A DNA stretch of 64,000 nucleotides from Tubiluchus corallicola. Its lineage: Eukaryota; Priapulida; Priapulimorpha; Priapulimorphida; Tubiluchidae. The position numbers were made by a program, and so were the translations under genes. The stretch covers positions 620,001-684,000 of the forward strand of contig JAQGDQ010002372.1 in the NCBI GenBank assembly GCA_030141605.1, in the 5' to 3' direction. A model generated the notes under the pieces. That model worked only from the letters and a program-made list of their open reading frames with translations. It ran no database searches and was not told where the DNA came from. Positions 12,001 to 25,615 of the stretch are shown in pieces; positions within the stretch are counted from its first letter, which is position 1; every line of letters begins with the position of its first letter.

Positions 12001-15000
12001 TTGTTACTGGATATTTGCTCAAATATATATTTTTTTCGAATTGCTTGCTAAGAACGTTTGAAGCTTAACTTTCCATGCAAAAATGCATTATGACTGCTTC
12101 TGCTGATGGTGGTTGTGGTGGTGGTGGTGGTGGTAGTGGTGGAGGTGGTGATGGTGGTAGTGGTGATGGTTTTAGTGGTGGTGGTGGTGATGATAATGAT
12201 GATGATGATGATGATGATGACGATGATGATGATGATGCCATATAAGCTGTATTGATTTCCAGAACAAATGTATTCACTTTGTTTCAAACAATAGAGTATC
12301 AAACTATCAATCCGTAGTTTTGTAGTAATTCTTGTATAATTACATATCCTGATCAAGAAAATTTTAATTGTTCATTAACTTCATTACATACCCATCTTAA
12401 CAATTTGATTAAAATTAGGTATATTATTTATTAGAGCCCTAATTGTATATATTTTGAATGTTTTATAGAATTATATGTTTTAATTAAATTGGTTTGTAGC
12501 ATTGGAGAGGAGAAAAGCGATGTAGTTCATGAACGCATTCGCAATCTCGTTAACGCATTTTCTGAGCGAGCATGGAGAATCAAAGAGAGAGTAGCACAAC
12601 CACCAACTCCCACTGAATCAGACAGCGGGAGGTCAACACGTATGTTACTCAAAATTTTTAAGCTGCTAAAATCAATGTAATCAGCCATACAATATTCTTT
12701 TGACTGCAGTACAACATTGTAAAATAGGATTTTCATTGCAGCTGAAGTTGAAACAAAGAAGCAGCCTCAACGTTTTGACTCTTTCATAGAAGATACCCTA
12801 CACAGACAGGAGGAGCCACTGTATGTGGACATATTAGGGCGAAAGTTAAAACTCCCTGGATTTTTACGGTGCAAAGTTCCTAAGAAACTTGCCATAGATC
12901 CTCAAGGTAAAGACTTGAATAATAGTATGAATTTATGTTTGTTAATCAAATACCTCAAATATCACATCACATGAAATACTCCGTGAAACATTATCAGACT
13001 GTACTCGGGATATTGAAGTATCCATTCACTTTTTTGTGAAAATTAATTTTCTTTTGATTTTGTGCCTCTGGCTCTGTGAAAATAGAAAACCACCTCCTCG
13101 TTAAAAGTAATGCTAAGCTTTCCACGCTGTCCTACACTGGTGTATCAAGTGTGCAATCATATTGTATTTTTTCAGAGTGTTTTAGGTTCTTTAGCTGTTA
13201 TTATCATCTGGATTTCTAAAATTTGTACTGTTAACAGGTAACATCCAATTTCTAATGTGTGGCCAAATCTTAATAATACAAGATTTTGATTGTTGAAATT
13301 ACTAAACTTGGAATTACATAAAGCTTTTTGGGTGGCCCGATGTGTATATACTCAGGTAATGTGTTACGACACTGCTTGTTTCAGGTACATGGTATCTAAT
13401 GTGGTTGTTTCTGCTGACTTGTGCATACACATATAACTGTTGGAGTATGTTTTTACGGGCTTCGTTCCCATACGAGACTGAGAGCAACCGGGCATATTGG
13501 CTAATCGCAGATTATATTTGTGATTTGCTGTATCTACTTGATATTGTTATCGTCAAATCTCATATCATATTCCTTGATGAAGGCATATTTGTGGTAAGTA
13601 CAGTTTATTAGCTATAGTTCATACAACATATAACACTTTTCTTAAATACCTATATTGATCACATAATCTTTTCATTCATGCTTACTAGCAACCACAATGG
13701 ACTTTAGCAATACTAACAAATAAACCGTTTCTCTGGCTTAATAGAATCTGAACAAGTGTTGTTTTAACAAGTGAGGCGCATTAGCAGATTTGTTACATTT
13801 TAAATTTTGAATTGTTTGCAAGATTAGATGTGTTAGTATGAATGAGAACTGTAGCTGCATCAATAACAGAAATGGAACACTATATTTTTCAATCATGTCA
13901 CCACTTTCACAAAATAATTATTTATTTAGGATGATCGAAAGGCAATGGAAAAAAACTATGTGAAGACAACAAATTTCAAGGTATGATTTTGTTAGAGATA
14001 GATGTTTCGGCAAGTGTAATTATATATCGATTGGCAATTTTGAGGCCATATTTATACCCTTTTAAGTTTTAAATAATTACACATTAGCGAAATGTCTTTA
14101 GTGCATAATTTTAGCAGACTTTATGAGCACTAGGATTCATCATCAATTAAGCTGTATTTTTATGTAGTTTTGTTACTATGTTGTTATTGCTATAGCCATG
14201 TTTACTCACATTGACTGTACATTGTTTGTTGAATACTCTTGAATAAGTTCAAGTTACCCAATTTCAATATTTTGTACATATTTTAGTGTGATGTTGCGAG
14301 TCTGCTACCTTTGGATATCCTGTATTTGGCTGTGGGAGTGAAACCTATGCTTCGACTACCAAGATTACTTAAGGTTATTTTAGTTTAAAATACAGTAATT
14401 TGGTTATTTTAGTGTACATTTTCACAACTGTACATTTGCATTAGTGAAAAATTTATGTAGAAGAAGTGTAAAATGTGATAACACACGGATATTTTTTTTC
14501 ATATCATTTATTGTTTGTTATATTTCCCTTTTCATAGTTACTATCATTCTACTGGTATAGCAGTTTTGACAGAATGTAAGATTACGGTCTCCAGGATACT
14601 TTTAATACAGTTATGTTTCAGGTAGCACAGAAAAAATGTACAGGTTTAGAAAATACATTTAGTTTTGGCTGTAAAAATTACAAGTTTATAGCTTTGGTAG
14701 TCTTTTATTTATGACCAAAAACTTGTTTGTTAACAATTTAAATTTCTGAACAATGTCAGTTAATCAACAATTGAAAAACAACGTTGATGTATAAAATGTG
14801 ACAGATGCAACAAAACGAAAAAGAAATCAACCAGTTTGCAGCATGGTCTTCACAAAAATAAAGCACTCATAAGAGAAAGTGTATGTGGGTTGTACAGAGC
14901 AGTTTGATGCACGGAACAAAGACAAAAATTATTGAATGTTGTTGGAAGAAATGCTTCCACCAGTTTGCATTCTAAATGGCGGACACATGGAGCACTACAA

Positions 15001-18000
15001 AGATCTTTCTGGCATTTATTTTCTGACTTGTCTGTATTTTTCGAAAAATGTAAGGTGATGACCTAAGATTTTTGGCATTTATACATAAGCATCTGTAACA
15101 TCAATGATGTAATTTGCATGCGATTGCATTATTTTCTTGTAATATCATGATCAAAACTTCAGCACATTTTTATATGCCACCTAATATTAGTTGTTTTCCC
15201 GTTCATACTATGTAATGCTCAAGCTTCATTTCCTCATTATCTTGAAAAATTTGCCAGTGTTATTTCACGCTAGAAACATTGTAGATTTTCACTTTATAAA
15301 CTACATGCTCTTTTTGCACTTTTCTGCTGTTTCTTCCGGTATATCACCTAAAGAAATTTTACTGTTTTCCATTGTGCTATCTAAGTAAATTTTACTATTT
15401 TATTTTATTGTATAACCTTAGATACAGACATTTTGGGAATTCTACACAAGATTTGATGCAGTGGCAAAAGCTCCACATGCCATACGAGTTTTCAAAACCT
15501 TCACTTACATGCTATTTATGATTCATATACAAACCTGTGCATTCTATGCTTTCTCTGAATATGAAAGAAACCAGGGAATTGTATCTGACTGGATACACAA
15601 AAATGAAGGCAACGCGTAAGTTTACCATCTTGCCAACTTCTTAAAAAGAAGCACAGTAAAAAGCTGGAAAATAATGTCAAATGGCCACCGCTGATTATTT
15701 AATGATATTAGCATAATTAACTAGGTTTTGAGATCAGCATATAAAATACAAATTTTTTGCCTTCAATAATTAAATTAATTAAATTATGAAAAGTTTTAAA
15801 TTGGTAATGCAAGTCGTCTTATGACAATACAGAAAAATGTCTATATGCTGAGCAATGATTGTTCAGTCTGCTTTTATAATAATAATACTACAAATGTGCT
15901 GCTACCTATATGTTTGTGGAATGTTGATTCTTATTATGTAGCTCAGTATTCTGTTTTTTCTTTGCCTTGTAACTTATGTTACTGGATTACAGGTATATAC
16001 GATGCTTCTACTTTGCAACTAAAACAGCAACATCTATAGGAAATAATCCAAAACCAGAACAGTTAAATGAGTTCTTGTACATGACAGTGTCTTGGTTACT
16101 AGGAGTTTTCGTCTTTGCTTTACTTATTGGTCAGGTACATTTCTACATACATTTTGGCTTGCAAATTATTCACTGTCAGTGAACTATTTCAATGTTGCGC
16201 TGAAACAAATCTCCAATCATTTATTTAACATGAAATCTTGGAATAAGCTTCTAGCATAATTTTGGGACTGCAACAAAATTAAACTATAATTAAAATACTC
16301 CTTACCTGTACAATTGAATGCATACTTGAACATTTCTGTATGTATTCAATTGTATATGCAAAGGTTATTTTTATTTTGATATAATTCTTTTGAAGCATCA
16401 TGTTAAATAAATATTGAAATGTTTTGCAGTTCTGCCTGCTTTCATTGGAGATTTAAATTAATTCGTTATTTTACTGTTATACTATAACTGTTGTTCATTA
16501 CATACCCTAAACAACGAACATTCACATTTCCAAGAATAGTGAATAGCTATAGCTGTTAATATTTTGGTTTCGTATTTTGCTTTTCAGTATTTGTGTAAGC
16601 GCATTTTGCACTTTTAGGTTAGGGATATTTTCCAAGCTGCAAGAATGACAAAGACTGAATATCGAAAGACTATGGATATAACCATAAACTATATGCAGAA
16701 TCTGAAAGTTCCTTCAGACCTTCAGGATCGAGTCAGACTGTGGTTTAACTATAACTGGGAACAGCAGAAAACATTGAGTGTGTTTTTATTTTTTAACATA
16801 ATTTTTCGCATTTCTGAAAGAAACTTTTCTCTAACAAAACTTAAAAAGTTTGTAACTCTGAATCTCTGGTTTTTACATCTGATATTTTCTGGTGTTTTGC
16901 CGGTTTTTTTCTGCTACATTGTGCTGCATTTATTTTATATTTAATTGCTGTATGTCTAATAATAATTGTAAGAAAAATTTTCGTTTTTGCAAGATATATG
17001 CATGTAACATTTACAGTATCAGTTCAAGTAACAAATTGAACAAGTCCCATATCTACATAAATGCAGAGATAGAAGAGAGATTAAAATGACTATAACATTG
17101 AGAAATTATCACCAATGTACATTTTGAACATTAAAATTATATTCTCTCCGCTTGAATATTTCTGGTTTGTGCCTGTGGTAGTGATTCTGTTATGGTTCTG
17201 CCTTTTACGCAGTCTAGTGATTGCCTTCTTTTCTAGACGAGAATGCAGCCCTTCAAATTCTGCCATTGAAGATGAGAACAGATATGGCTATAAATGTTCA
17301 TTTTCAAACACTGAGCAAAGTTCAACTGTTTCAGGTAATTTTAGGTGTTTGTTCTTTATGATTATTTAACAGCACGATGATTATCACTGCTGTATTTATA
17401 TTTTTACAACTTTTCAGTCGTGCAATTTTTTATGTGTTTGTTATCTTTTTCAAGTCATATGTTACTTTACATAAAATTTAATTGTGAGCATTTGTAAACA
17501 AATTATTCTAATGTTTGCAATACTTCACTTGTTTACTTCAATAATTTATTTAAAACAGAACGTTTTGATTTAATCACTAAATATTTTCAGTTGACAGATC
17601 TGTATTTAAAATTAAATTCGCATTAAAAATTTTTGCAAATTAAGTATAAGATATAAACCATAATTTTTTTAAAAAAATTGTACCATCAATTGCTATCTGG
17701 AAATCACTAAAAAAATTTTGGAGCATTTACAAACAATGATGGGTGTTGTTTTACAATAATACTATTTTATGATTAATTTATAAACTTACATTTATTCACT
17801 TAACAATATAATGTTTGTTACTGCATTCTCATTTTCTGTAGTTTCTTATTAAATTTCCAGGACTGTGAAAAAGGGCTGCTTCGAGTGCTAGTGTTACGAT
17901 TGCGCCCCGTGTTATATCTGCCTGGTGATTTGGTCTGCAGAAAGGTACTGTTTATTTTTTATATAAATCTAAATCAGCATTATTTTGTAGAATTTAACAC

Positions 18001-21000
18001 TGAACAATATCATTATATAAATATTAAGCAAACCTTTCTTGAGCTGACTTGTTAGAAACAAACATTTTTATTCATGCACATCTTGACACTGACAAAAATA
18101 CAATCCTGCTAGTTCCTTTTTTGGCTGTTTTGATGAAATAATTCTGAAATTATTACATGGTCCGTAAATAGTATTTTATTTAGCAAAAACATGCAAAGGT
18201 TTCACTTGTGTCTTTAGGGAGATGTAGGGCACGAAATGTACATTGTAAACAATGGCCAGGTTCAAGTTATGGGAGGAGAGAAAAATGACATTGTTCTGGC
18301 TACTTTGCATTCTGGAAGTGTCTTTGGAGAAATCAGGTAATGCTTATGCTTCTAATGTTAAAAAGACATTGCTGAAGTAAAAAAAAGGCGTTTATAGAAC
18401 ATAAAATATTTTTTAAAATTCATGTTACAATTTATAGTTGTTATTGAGTGTTTTCGTGCTTTTTGTACTTCATCTTAAAAGTTGTATGTGTTTTTAAGTT
18501 GCAAAATTGAATTGTTATAATGGCTGTGTTGTGTTCTCGTGTGATGGATGCTCAGTCTTTTAGGCACATATTTCTGAAACTTTAACTGAGCATAACTGTG
18601 ATAAAGCACAATATTGCTCGATAATTGTTATTTATTTATTTGAACCATCTCTTTTGACCTTCTCTACCTTCTCAAATGGAGCAAAAAAATAAAAACAGAC
18701 CATAATAAATACACAAATGTATATGCCCATTTACACCTCTAAAATATATTAGTGTGGTGTGGCAAAATTAAAGCCAGAAATTAAAGCCTTTTAGATATTG
18801 ACTGATCACAGATCACAGTTGGCAGAATTACATTACTAAGCCATGCCTCCCCGGTTTTTGTCTCACAATCGCTGGCTGACAGCCACTGCCTTAGCCACCT
18901 TAGAGAATAACTATAAATATAGGGGAAAACAGGAAACATTGTAACGATTTGTCTCTTGTTCCAGAAAATGTATCTCTGTTATACTTAACTGACTACAAGA
19001 AACGAGTTTTAATTATTTTGCTCAAGGATATATGCATGGTGTCAAGCTTTTATGAGAAAGATTAGGCGTTGTTACCTTAAGACCAGAATGCTGATCTCCA
19101 ACAGAAAAAATCTGCTGCTAAACGAACTTGTTGTAAACGTAAAATTATAGATATCCTTACTTGCATTTGCACTTAAATTATTTTTGAGTGTCTTGAGATC
19201 AAAGTTCAGCATGAAAATGAAAACTCTATTATACAACCTGAATCTGTAGGGTGAAATTTTTCTTAGTGATAAAGCAAATCTGGATCTTAGCTACTGAAAA
19301 TGATTTTTCAGTTATACAAAAATACAGTGTTCCTTCACTACTTCGCGGTTCCTTTATCGCAGTCTCGCTGTTCCACGGGTTTTCAAAAAGTATTAATGTA
19401 AAATATTTATTGCGATACTTTCGCTGCTTCACGGGTTTTTGCGGTACTCCGTCTAAAGTATTTTACGTATGCATAGTACGTATTGTACAGTAATGTATAG
19501 ATTTGATGAATTTTGCTTAAAAAATCACAAAATGTATAAAAATATATTAAAAATATTAATTCTTACATTAAAAGAATATTATAGATCATAAAAAATTACC
19601 ATTTGCAGTAAATAGTGTATTTATTCGGCGAATGAATATACACCAAAAACGAAATGTAGTACCTGCGCCTGCTTGAGAATCTACTTGCCGACGTGAGATT
19701 GTACACAACACACAATTGGTTGATTATAGTATAAGTATAAAATAAGTATAGCGTCCCTCCCTACTTCGCGGAAATTCACTTATCGCGGGTGGGCCTGGAA
19801 CTGAACACCTGCGATAAGTGAGGGAACACTGTATGAGTAAAACAACACATGCATTGCCAGTTTAAAACACTTATGTAAGCACTAACATTTGATTTTAAAC
19901 AACCTAAGCTGCCCAGGCTAAACTTTGTGAATGTAATAGTTAAAAGGGCCTACTAACTTAAAGTTTAATAAATACTGTTTTATTTTGTTCCTCCTGCTGA
20001 ACACGTATAGTGCTGAAGTAGGCATACTATATTTTTGCATTGTAGAACAACATCAGATTTCAAATTTAAAAAATAGAAAGCTAACTACTTTGGCAAAGAC
20101 TTCGTGGTTTTTAAAGGGTTCTGTGTTCCGTGAGGTCTTATGCATGTTCCGTCGGCATGAACATTTGTCTGTCCTTTTTGCCTAAGTAAAAATAATCTAA
20201 CCATGTATAAACACACACTTTTGCAGTATATTTGGCATGTTTAGTATAATCTGCATGCCCGAAAATGTGAGTAAACATCTGGGGCTGTGGAGTGGTTCGC
20301 CTGCCATTGTGAGTTGGACTTTCACTGGTTGATTGACATTTTGCAATCCCTCTATTATGGATCGCTTACAATATGTCCTGAACATAAAAACTGTTAAAAA
20401 ACTGTCATGAGTATATTTCTAAAGTAATAAAGTTTAATCACTTATACACATTATTTATAGTCTGTTGTCGTTGGCTGGAGGAAATCGAAGAACTGCAGAT
20501 GTTAAATCTCGTGGCTTTTCTAATCTATTTGTGCTAAGCAAAGCTGATCTGCAAGACACAATAAAGGATTATCCCGATGCACAAGAAGCCCTTAAGCGAA
20601 AAGCCAAGTATGTGACAAATAATTTCCTATAAGTCCCTTACTTACGGAACAGAATATCAAGCTTCACTGTATGCTGTATGTGACTTATTAACATTACTTA
20701 TTACGAAATATTTTTATTGGTAAGTTAATCATTCATTTAAATGTTGAAAATTTTCAATTATATTTCAGTGATTGTATGTTGTAGGAAAATTATTGCTCAA
20801 AATGCCAAACGGGAAAGAAAGCCCAGCATCAAGGAGGAAGACGTGAAGCTAAAGCCATCAACTAGGCTTAGTTCCCACACTCCAAAACTTGTGACAGCTG
20901 TCATCGAGGTTGGATAATTTTCCAAATGTTTTTTATAGTATTTGGACTTATTATTATTAAAAATGCACTATTTTTGACAATTCGAATATGTGAACGTAAT

Positions 21001-24000
21001 CAAATTTTAGTGTTTAACGCTTGTAGGCTCTGGATAAGAACCCATCAACACATGATAATGAAACAACACAGATTCTGACTGGCAGGAAGAGCAGATTGCA
21101 AGTGCAGAGTTCTATGGAGATGAGATCAACACCCGAAGAAGTGCTCGTGGTAGAAACTACTCAAGATGGTTAGTTAAGAATTTGTTTTGCTAACGACCCT
21201 CAGGCATACGTGTTATTATTGGCTAAATGACGTATAACAGAAATAAATGATCTGTTTGTTTTTTCAAAATTATTGTGCACTGATGATTTATCAGTCATTG
21301 AAGTATGTACTATTAACTAATTGTCAATTTACTATTATGGAATAACATACATGTTCATTCTTAAGTGAACCTAAAAAGTCATTCTTCGTTAACTTGAAAA
21401 GTTAATATTTGCCTTGTTATTGCTTGTACAGTCAAACATTTACAAAAGACTTTCAAATGAAATGAGTATAATGAATAATGAATGTAATGAATATGCATTA
21501 ACTGTAGTTATGCATGTTTGTGAGTATTTCATCTATTATGTAAAAATTCTAACCTGCTTTTATAAGTGTGTCTTGCTAAAAAGCAGAGTGGTAATTTAAA
21601 ACTGATATTTCACACCTCTCTTGTGTAAGTGTTATAAAGTTAATTAGAAATGATGTACAGATTGACAAAGTTCTACTAAATACAACAGTATGGGTGCCAA
21701 TTTATTTATCAAGGGGATATTAATTCATAAAATATATTCTGTGAGTTTATCAATTATAGTGTTTGGTAGTTATTTATGTTGCTATTTATGACTCAACCGT
21801 TTCAGGCCCAAAAGAAGAGACCCAAATTTCTTTAAAGAATTCTCTGAGCCCTACAACGACTGAACGGCGCAGTCGACTCTTGAAGATGCACTCAATTCAC
21901 GAAAACAGTAAGTATGATTTTATGTCATTGTTGAGTGTTTGTTTATCTTTTAATTTGTTTGTCACTTACTGCCCCACATTACTGTGATTTCAAATTTATT
22001 TTTATCAATCTGGCTTGAAAATATTAGTATTGTAAATATCAATTTTGATAAAGTTGTTATGCTGCAATGTTGTAACTCTTTCAGCTTGAGTCCAAGTCGA
22101 GTCCCAAGTCTTTGGGGATCAAGTCCGAGTTAAGTCTCAGCTCATTCTGGCCCAAGTCTCGAGTCATTAAACCCAAGTCTGAATTGAGTTTTAAGTCATT
22201 ATGTCTATGTCTAAGTCGAGTCTTAAGTCATGTTCACTTCAAATCAAGTTTCAAGTCAAAGTAATTTAGGATTTAATCGATTCCCATGTTCTTGTTTAAT
22301 AGTAATTGACTGTTGTTGTTAATTTTGGCATTATTTTCCTTATTACTGCACTACATTTATTACTACAAACATTGGCTAATGTTGATGTTTTGCTATACAT
22401 CAAACTATCCGTGCAAGATAAATTATTTTACAAATGATTTTACACTTAAGTTTGCAATGGTGTTGTACCGAGTATCTGTATGACATAAAAGTAACTTTAC
22501 AATCAGTAGTACTAATTACATTCTACAAGAAGTTATTCTAGTTACTTATTACATTTACTCTTATTACATTATCTGACAATCCTGTGTGTTCTTACTAACA
22601 AGCCACTTTGTCTGAAGACCCATTCAATTAATAGTCGCACTAATAGCTGAGCAACTAAATACTTTATTAGCCAGTTTAGAAAAGCTGCTGTTAAAAAAGC
22701 TGTCTATGATGTATTTTGAGTTTTTCTCATGCAACATCAAGGGTATGTTTAATGTTGTTAATTATTAAAGTTTTTAACTGAGTGCAGAGCAGATGCAAAC
22801 ACTGCTGCTGAACCTAGAGACTTTAAGAATTGACACTTTAGGCATAATGCAAATATGGCTTTAGACAATGAACACTGGTCTAACGTGGGATTGAAATGCT
22901 TTCACAAGTAATAACAATTTAACTATTTAGTTATAACGTGCATCATTATTGTTTGTTTTACTGTTCGTGTAGTCTGAGCCACTAATCAAGTCAGTACTTT
23001 ATTGTTTTGAGTCCAAGTCAAATAGCGAGTCATTTATTATAAGTGTCAGTCAAATCTGGAATCAGTGCCATGCAAGTTGAAGTCGAGTCTGACTCTGAGA
23101 TGCTGAGCAATTTTCTCAACAAAGGCAATTTATTGATATTTTTTCAGTGTGCTAGACTTTTATGCTTACTTTGTTGCAAAGTATAGATAGAAAGATTTTA
23201 CAAAATAAAGAGATAATTTTATGCACATTATTTTAACTAATATTAGTTATTATTGTTCTGTCAGATAAAAAAGTGGATGACGAGCAAAGATCGGACTCTG
23301 CTTTAGGTAATACCATGTCGTCATCATTGGATACAGTTGACAAAAATAAAGAAACCAAAGAGGTTCCTAAAGGTGTGTAATTTGTGTACTTGTGTTTCTA
23401 TAAAAATGTTGTTTTGTTACACCAGAAAGTCCTATTAACAATACTGTATATATTGTACTATATATTGGTTACCCACATGCAGCTGTTATTTTCAATGGCA
23501 TCAGATTATTTTGGTAAATCACAGGCCTAAGACATGCTTAACCAAAAATAAAATTTATAGCGGCCTTAGTTAAGCTTCAGCAACAAACTAGTTAGTTAAG
23601 ACTTAGTGGTGTTATTGATTCAAAAAAGTATGAGATGTAGAAAATTTGTGCTTCAAATGAAGATTTTGCATTAAATATTTTTTTAAGCAGTTTACATCAT
23701 CTGTTTGTTGACATTATTATGTGTTAAAAAGTTTTTATAAATTATTTGTTTTTGTAGATAACAAAGCTGCTAGTAGTCTAGAATCAGGCATCTCTTTAGA
23801 GGACACAACTTCTAAGATAGAGAAGAAGAAAAAGGTTAGCAAAAACCAGGTTGCTCCTCAAGAAGGCCCACTGAATGTGTGGAATGAAAGTAAATTTGAC
23901 CGCACACGTCCAGTGTCTATTGTGCAACCCATGGTGAATGGCATGCCACTTCAACAACAGCAGTCAGCAAAAGAAACATCTTCTTCATATAAAGAGAGTG

Positions 24001-24365
24001 ATGACACATCGAGAAATGTGGACACTGCTGCTTTACCTGGCCAAACAGATGCCGGTGTAAATGCAACTGCTAACACAGAATCAGTTGCTGCTTCTGGGAA
24101 TCTTATAAATGAAAGTATTGATTTTGATGTACAACCTCATGAATTAGCAACATTGAGAAGGGCTTCGATAACTCCTAGTCTAATGTCTGCATCACTTGAC
24201 TTGGAAGATAACATGCAGCATGACGCCCGTACTTTGGATGCAGAGGTTACTGTGCACCAAGAAAGCAGTGCAGTAAGCAGTAGCAGTGCTGGAGTAGATA
24301 ATTTAGCTTATGTACCAGAAAGTGATTCACCAAATGCTGTTAAACACAAGCCACCAAAATCGTAA
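9092..24365 (+). CDS. CNGB: Cyclic-nucleotide-gated cation channel, beta-type subunit, 20 coding exons
   Basis: Pore-forming subunit of a plasma-membrane cation channel opened by cGMP/cAMP; beta subunits modify heteromers with alpha subunits in sensory cells (family knowledge). Coding exons: 9092-9204, 9560-9747, 11223-11427, 12500-12639, 12742-12906, 13385-13593, 13930-13980, 14287-14373, 15422-15615, 15993-16134, 16618-16777, 17237-17334, 17861-17944, 18218-18336, 20461-20607, 20785-20908, 21027-21168, 21806-21907, 23265-23372, 23758-24365. Total is 3,186 nt, 1,061 residues, with every junction in frame. Order: Ser/Arg-rich N-terminus; calmodulin-site-like helix (~179-200); S1 ~272-292; S2 ~307-326; S3 with [14 protein letters not shown]4 with LRLPRLLK; S5 ~412-430; pore [15 protein letters not shown]6 to ~498; C-linker; cyclic-nucleotide-binding domain from ~585 with GSVFGEIS (645-652) and RRTAD (661-665); acidic, Ser/Thr-rich tail of ~350 residues. 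An in-frame TGA directly precedes the start. R662 and T663 match the phosphate- and cGMP-contacting pair. The beta assignment rests on the N-terminal helix and the absence of the alpha-type filter glutamate. Confidence 0.93.
12107..12237. repeat. (GGT)n/(GAT)n compound microsatellite in CNG intron 3
   Basis: An imperfect GGT array (with AGT and GAT variants) passes into a GAT array. It lies between CNG exons 3 and 4. The homopolymeric open frames across it on the minus strand are artefacts of the repeat. Confidence 0.9.
18626..18905 (-). mobile_element. Possible tRNA-derived SINE in CNG intron 14
   Basis: On the minus strand, GGTGGCTAAGGCAGTGGC (near 18905-18888) looks like a pol III A box. 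A degenerate B-box-like GTGAGACAAAAACCGGGGAG follows near 18870-18850. The unit ends toward 18630 in an (AAATA)n-like tail. This is the head-body-tail order of a tRNA-derived SINE. The B box is poor, so the element is old or the call is wrong. Confidence 0.35.
19323..19833. mobile_element. Pogo/Tigger-like non-autonomous DNA transposon (MITE)
   Basis: The left end reads TACAGTGTTCCTTCACT. The right end, reverse-complemented, reads TACAGTGTTCCCTCACTTAT. Both are followed by subterminal CTTCGCGG and TATCGCGG/TATCGCAG motifs. TA dinucleotides sit at both outer ends, as expected for the TA target duplication of Tc1/mariner-type elements, and the ends resemble the pogo/Tigger group (family knowledge). 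At 511 bp with no transposase frame it is non-autonomous. It is inserted in CNG intron 14 (18337-20460). Confidence 0.72.
22082..22262. repeat. Degenerate AAGTC/GAGTC tandem array, left block
   Basis: This part of CNG intron 18 is an irregular run of AAGTC, GAGTC and GAGTCCAAGT units. It is too uneven to be a fresh microsatellite. A second block of the same motif lies at 22975-23105 in the same intron and orientation, so the two may bound an old inserted element. Confidence 0.65.
22975..23105. repeat. Degenerate AAGTC/GAGTC array, right block
   Basis: The same 5-mer vocabulary as the block at 22082-22262 (GAGTCCAAGTC, AAGTCGAGTCTGACTC). It is separated from that block by about 700 bp of unremarkable AT-rich sequence. 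The orientation is direct, not inverted. Confidence 0.55.
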
Positions 24366-25615
24366 TTCACTTTTCTATGGGATTTGTAAGGTGTGACATC
24401 CACTATTAATATTAAGATAACGTAATTTTTTTTATTTGCAACAAAAATAAGTAATTATGAGGTGACTTAATATTGTACAATTAAGTCTTTTCTGTCCACA
24501 AAGTTAGTGTATAAAATTAAGTATGATGTTCGTCACATTTATTTTCAGGCACTTTTCAAGTTTTAAATCTGCAAATCATGTCTTTTTGCTTTTACCTCGT
24601 TTTGAATTAAAGCATGACAAACTAATACACTCATGTTTTTCTACTTTTTTTGGAATTCCGTGATCACTCCTTAATCCTATATTCCAATATGCAACTAATA
24701 CGTGAAATTTAAAAAAGTTTACCATTGAACCATGTGTGCTCATGCATAACCTGACACCCATGAAACAACATTGTTATACATTAAAACCGAGCATTTTGGT
24801 AAACAACTTTTGAATAATTTATTAAATAAGGGATTACTCGTACGCAAGCACAAGATCTAAATACATTCACACATCTAACACAAGGTAAACCACAGGTAAA
24901 ATCACAAAGTAGAACAGAAGAGGACAGGATTAAATCGAGCTGGCAATAGTGACACATCTTATACAATATACACAGTGGCATACAAACTGGGTACCAAAAT
25001 AATTATTTTACAAGGTATATTTAAAATTAGCTTAGGAAGCTTACAAAAGATAAAATAACATTACAAAATTGTATTGTTTTGGTGACAATAATATAGTACA
25101 TGTATAAACTATAAACAGTCTGCAATAGTAGGAAAACAAAAACAGAAACTTTCAAGGGATACTTGACTTGAGGACATTACACCTTAGCAAGGCTATACAT
25201 AAATTGTCTGCAAAAAATTAATTTTTATACAGCAACAACCAGACAGCTCAAAAGTTTTCAATTCTTTAAACTGTGTTCATTTATCTTTGATCACAAAAAT
25301 ACTTTGGACTGTAAATGAATTACTCTCTGTTCAAGTGCTTTTTGCATAAGTAACAGTTTTCACTTTTATGACACTTTAATTACGTTAAAAAATTTAAATT
25401 CATTCTGCTTATGCTATCTGAATCAATTTGTGATGTTTAACATTTAAACATGTTAGCTAGTGATACTTTGGTTTATCAATGTGCTATGAAACAAATGCAA
25501 ATGAACTGCCAGTTTTCATTTAATGAAATAAGCTTCTGATGTTTGTTTTTGAAAAGTTTTGACATTTACCATGCAATTTTTACAATCATGTTCATAACAA
25601 ACAAACATAATGACA
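24366..25615. other. 3' UTRs of the convergent CNG (+) and LRR (-) genes
   Basis: The two genes face each other across this 1.25 kb. An ATTAAA lies near 24606 on the plus strand. An AATAAA on the minus strand (TTTATT at 24818-24823) could end the LRR transcript with a ~0.8 kb 3' UTR. No other gene is seen. Confidence 0.5.

Noticed and set aside
12048-12356. Minus-strand frames rich in Thr, Ser and Pro
   Set aside because: They are translations of the GGT/GAT microsatellite, not proteins.
16645-16944. Open frame continuing past CNG exon 11
   Set aside because: The first part is true exon. The continuation past the GTGTGT donor at 16778 is hydrophobic AT-rich intron translation, and the next exon joins in frame with the C-linker.
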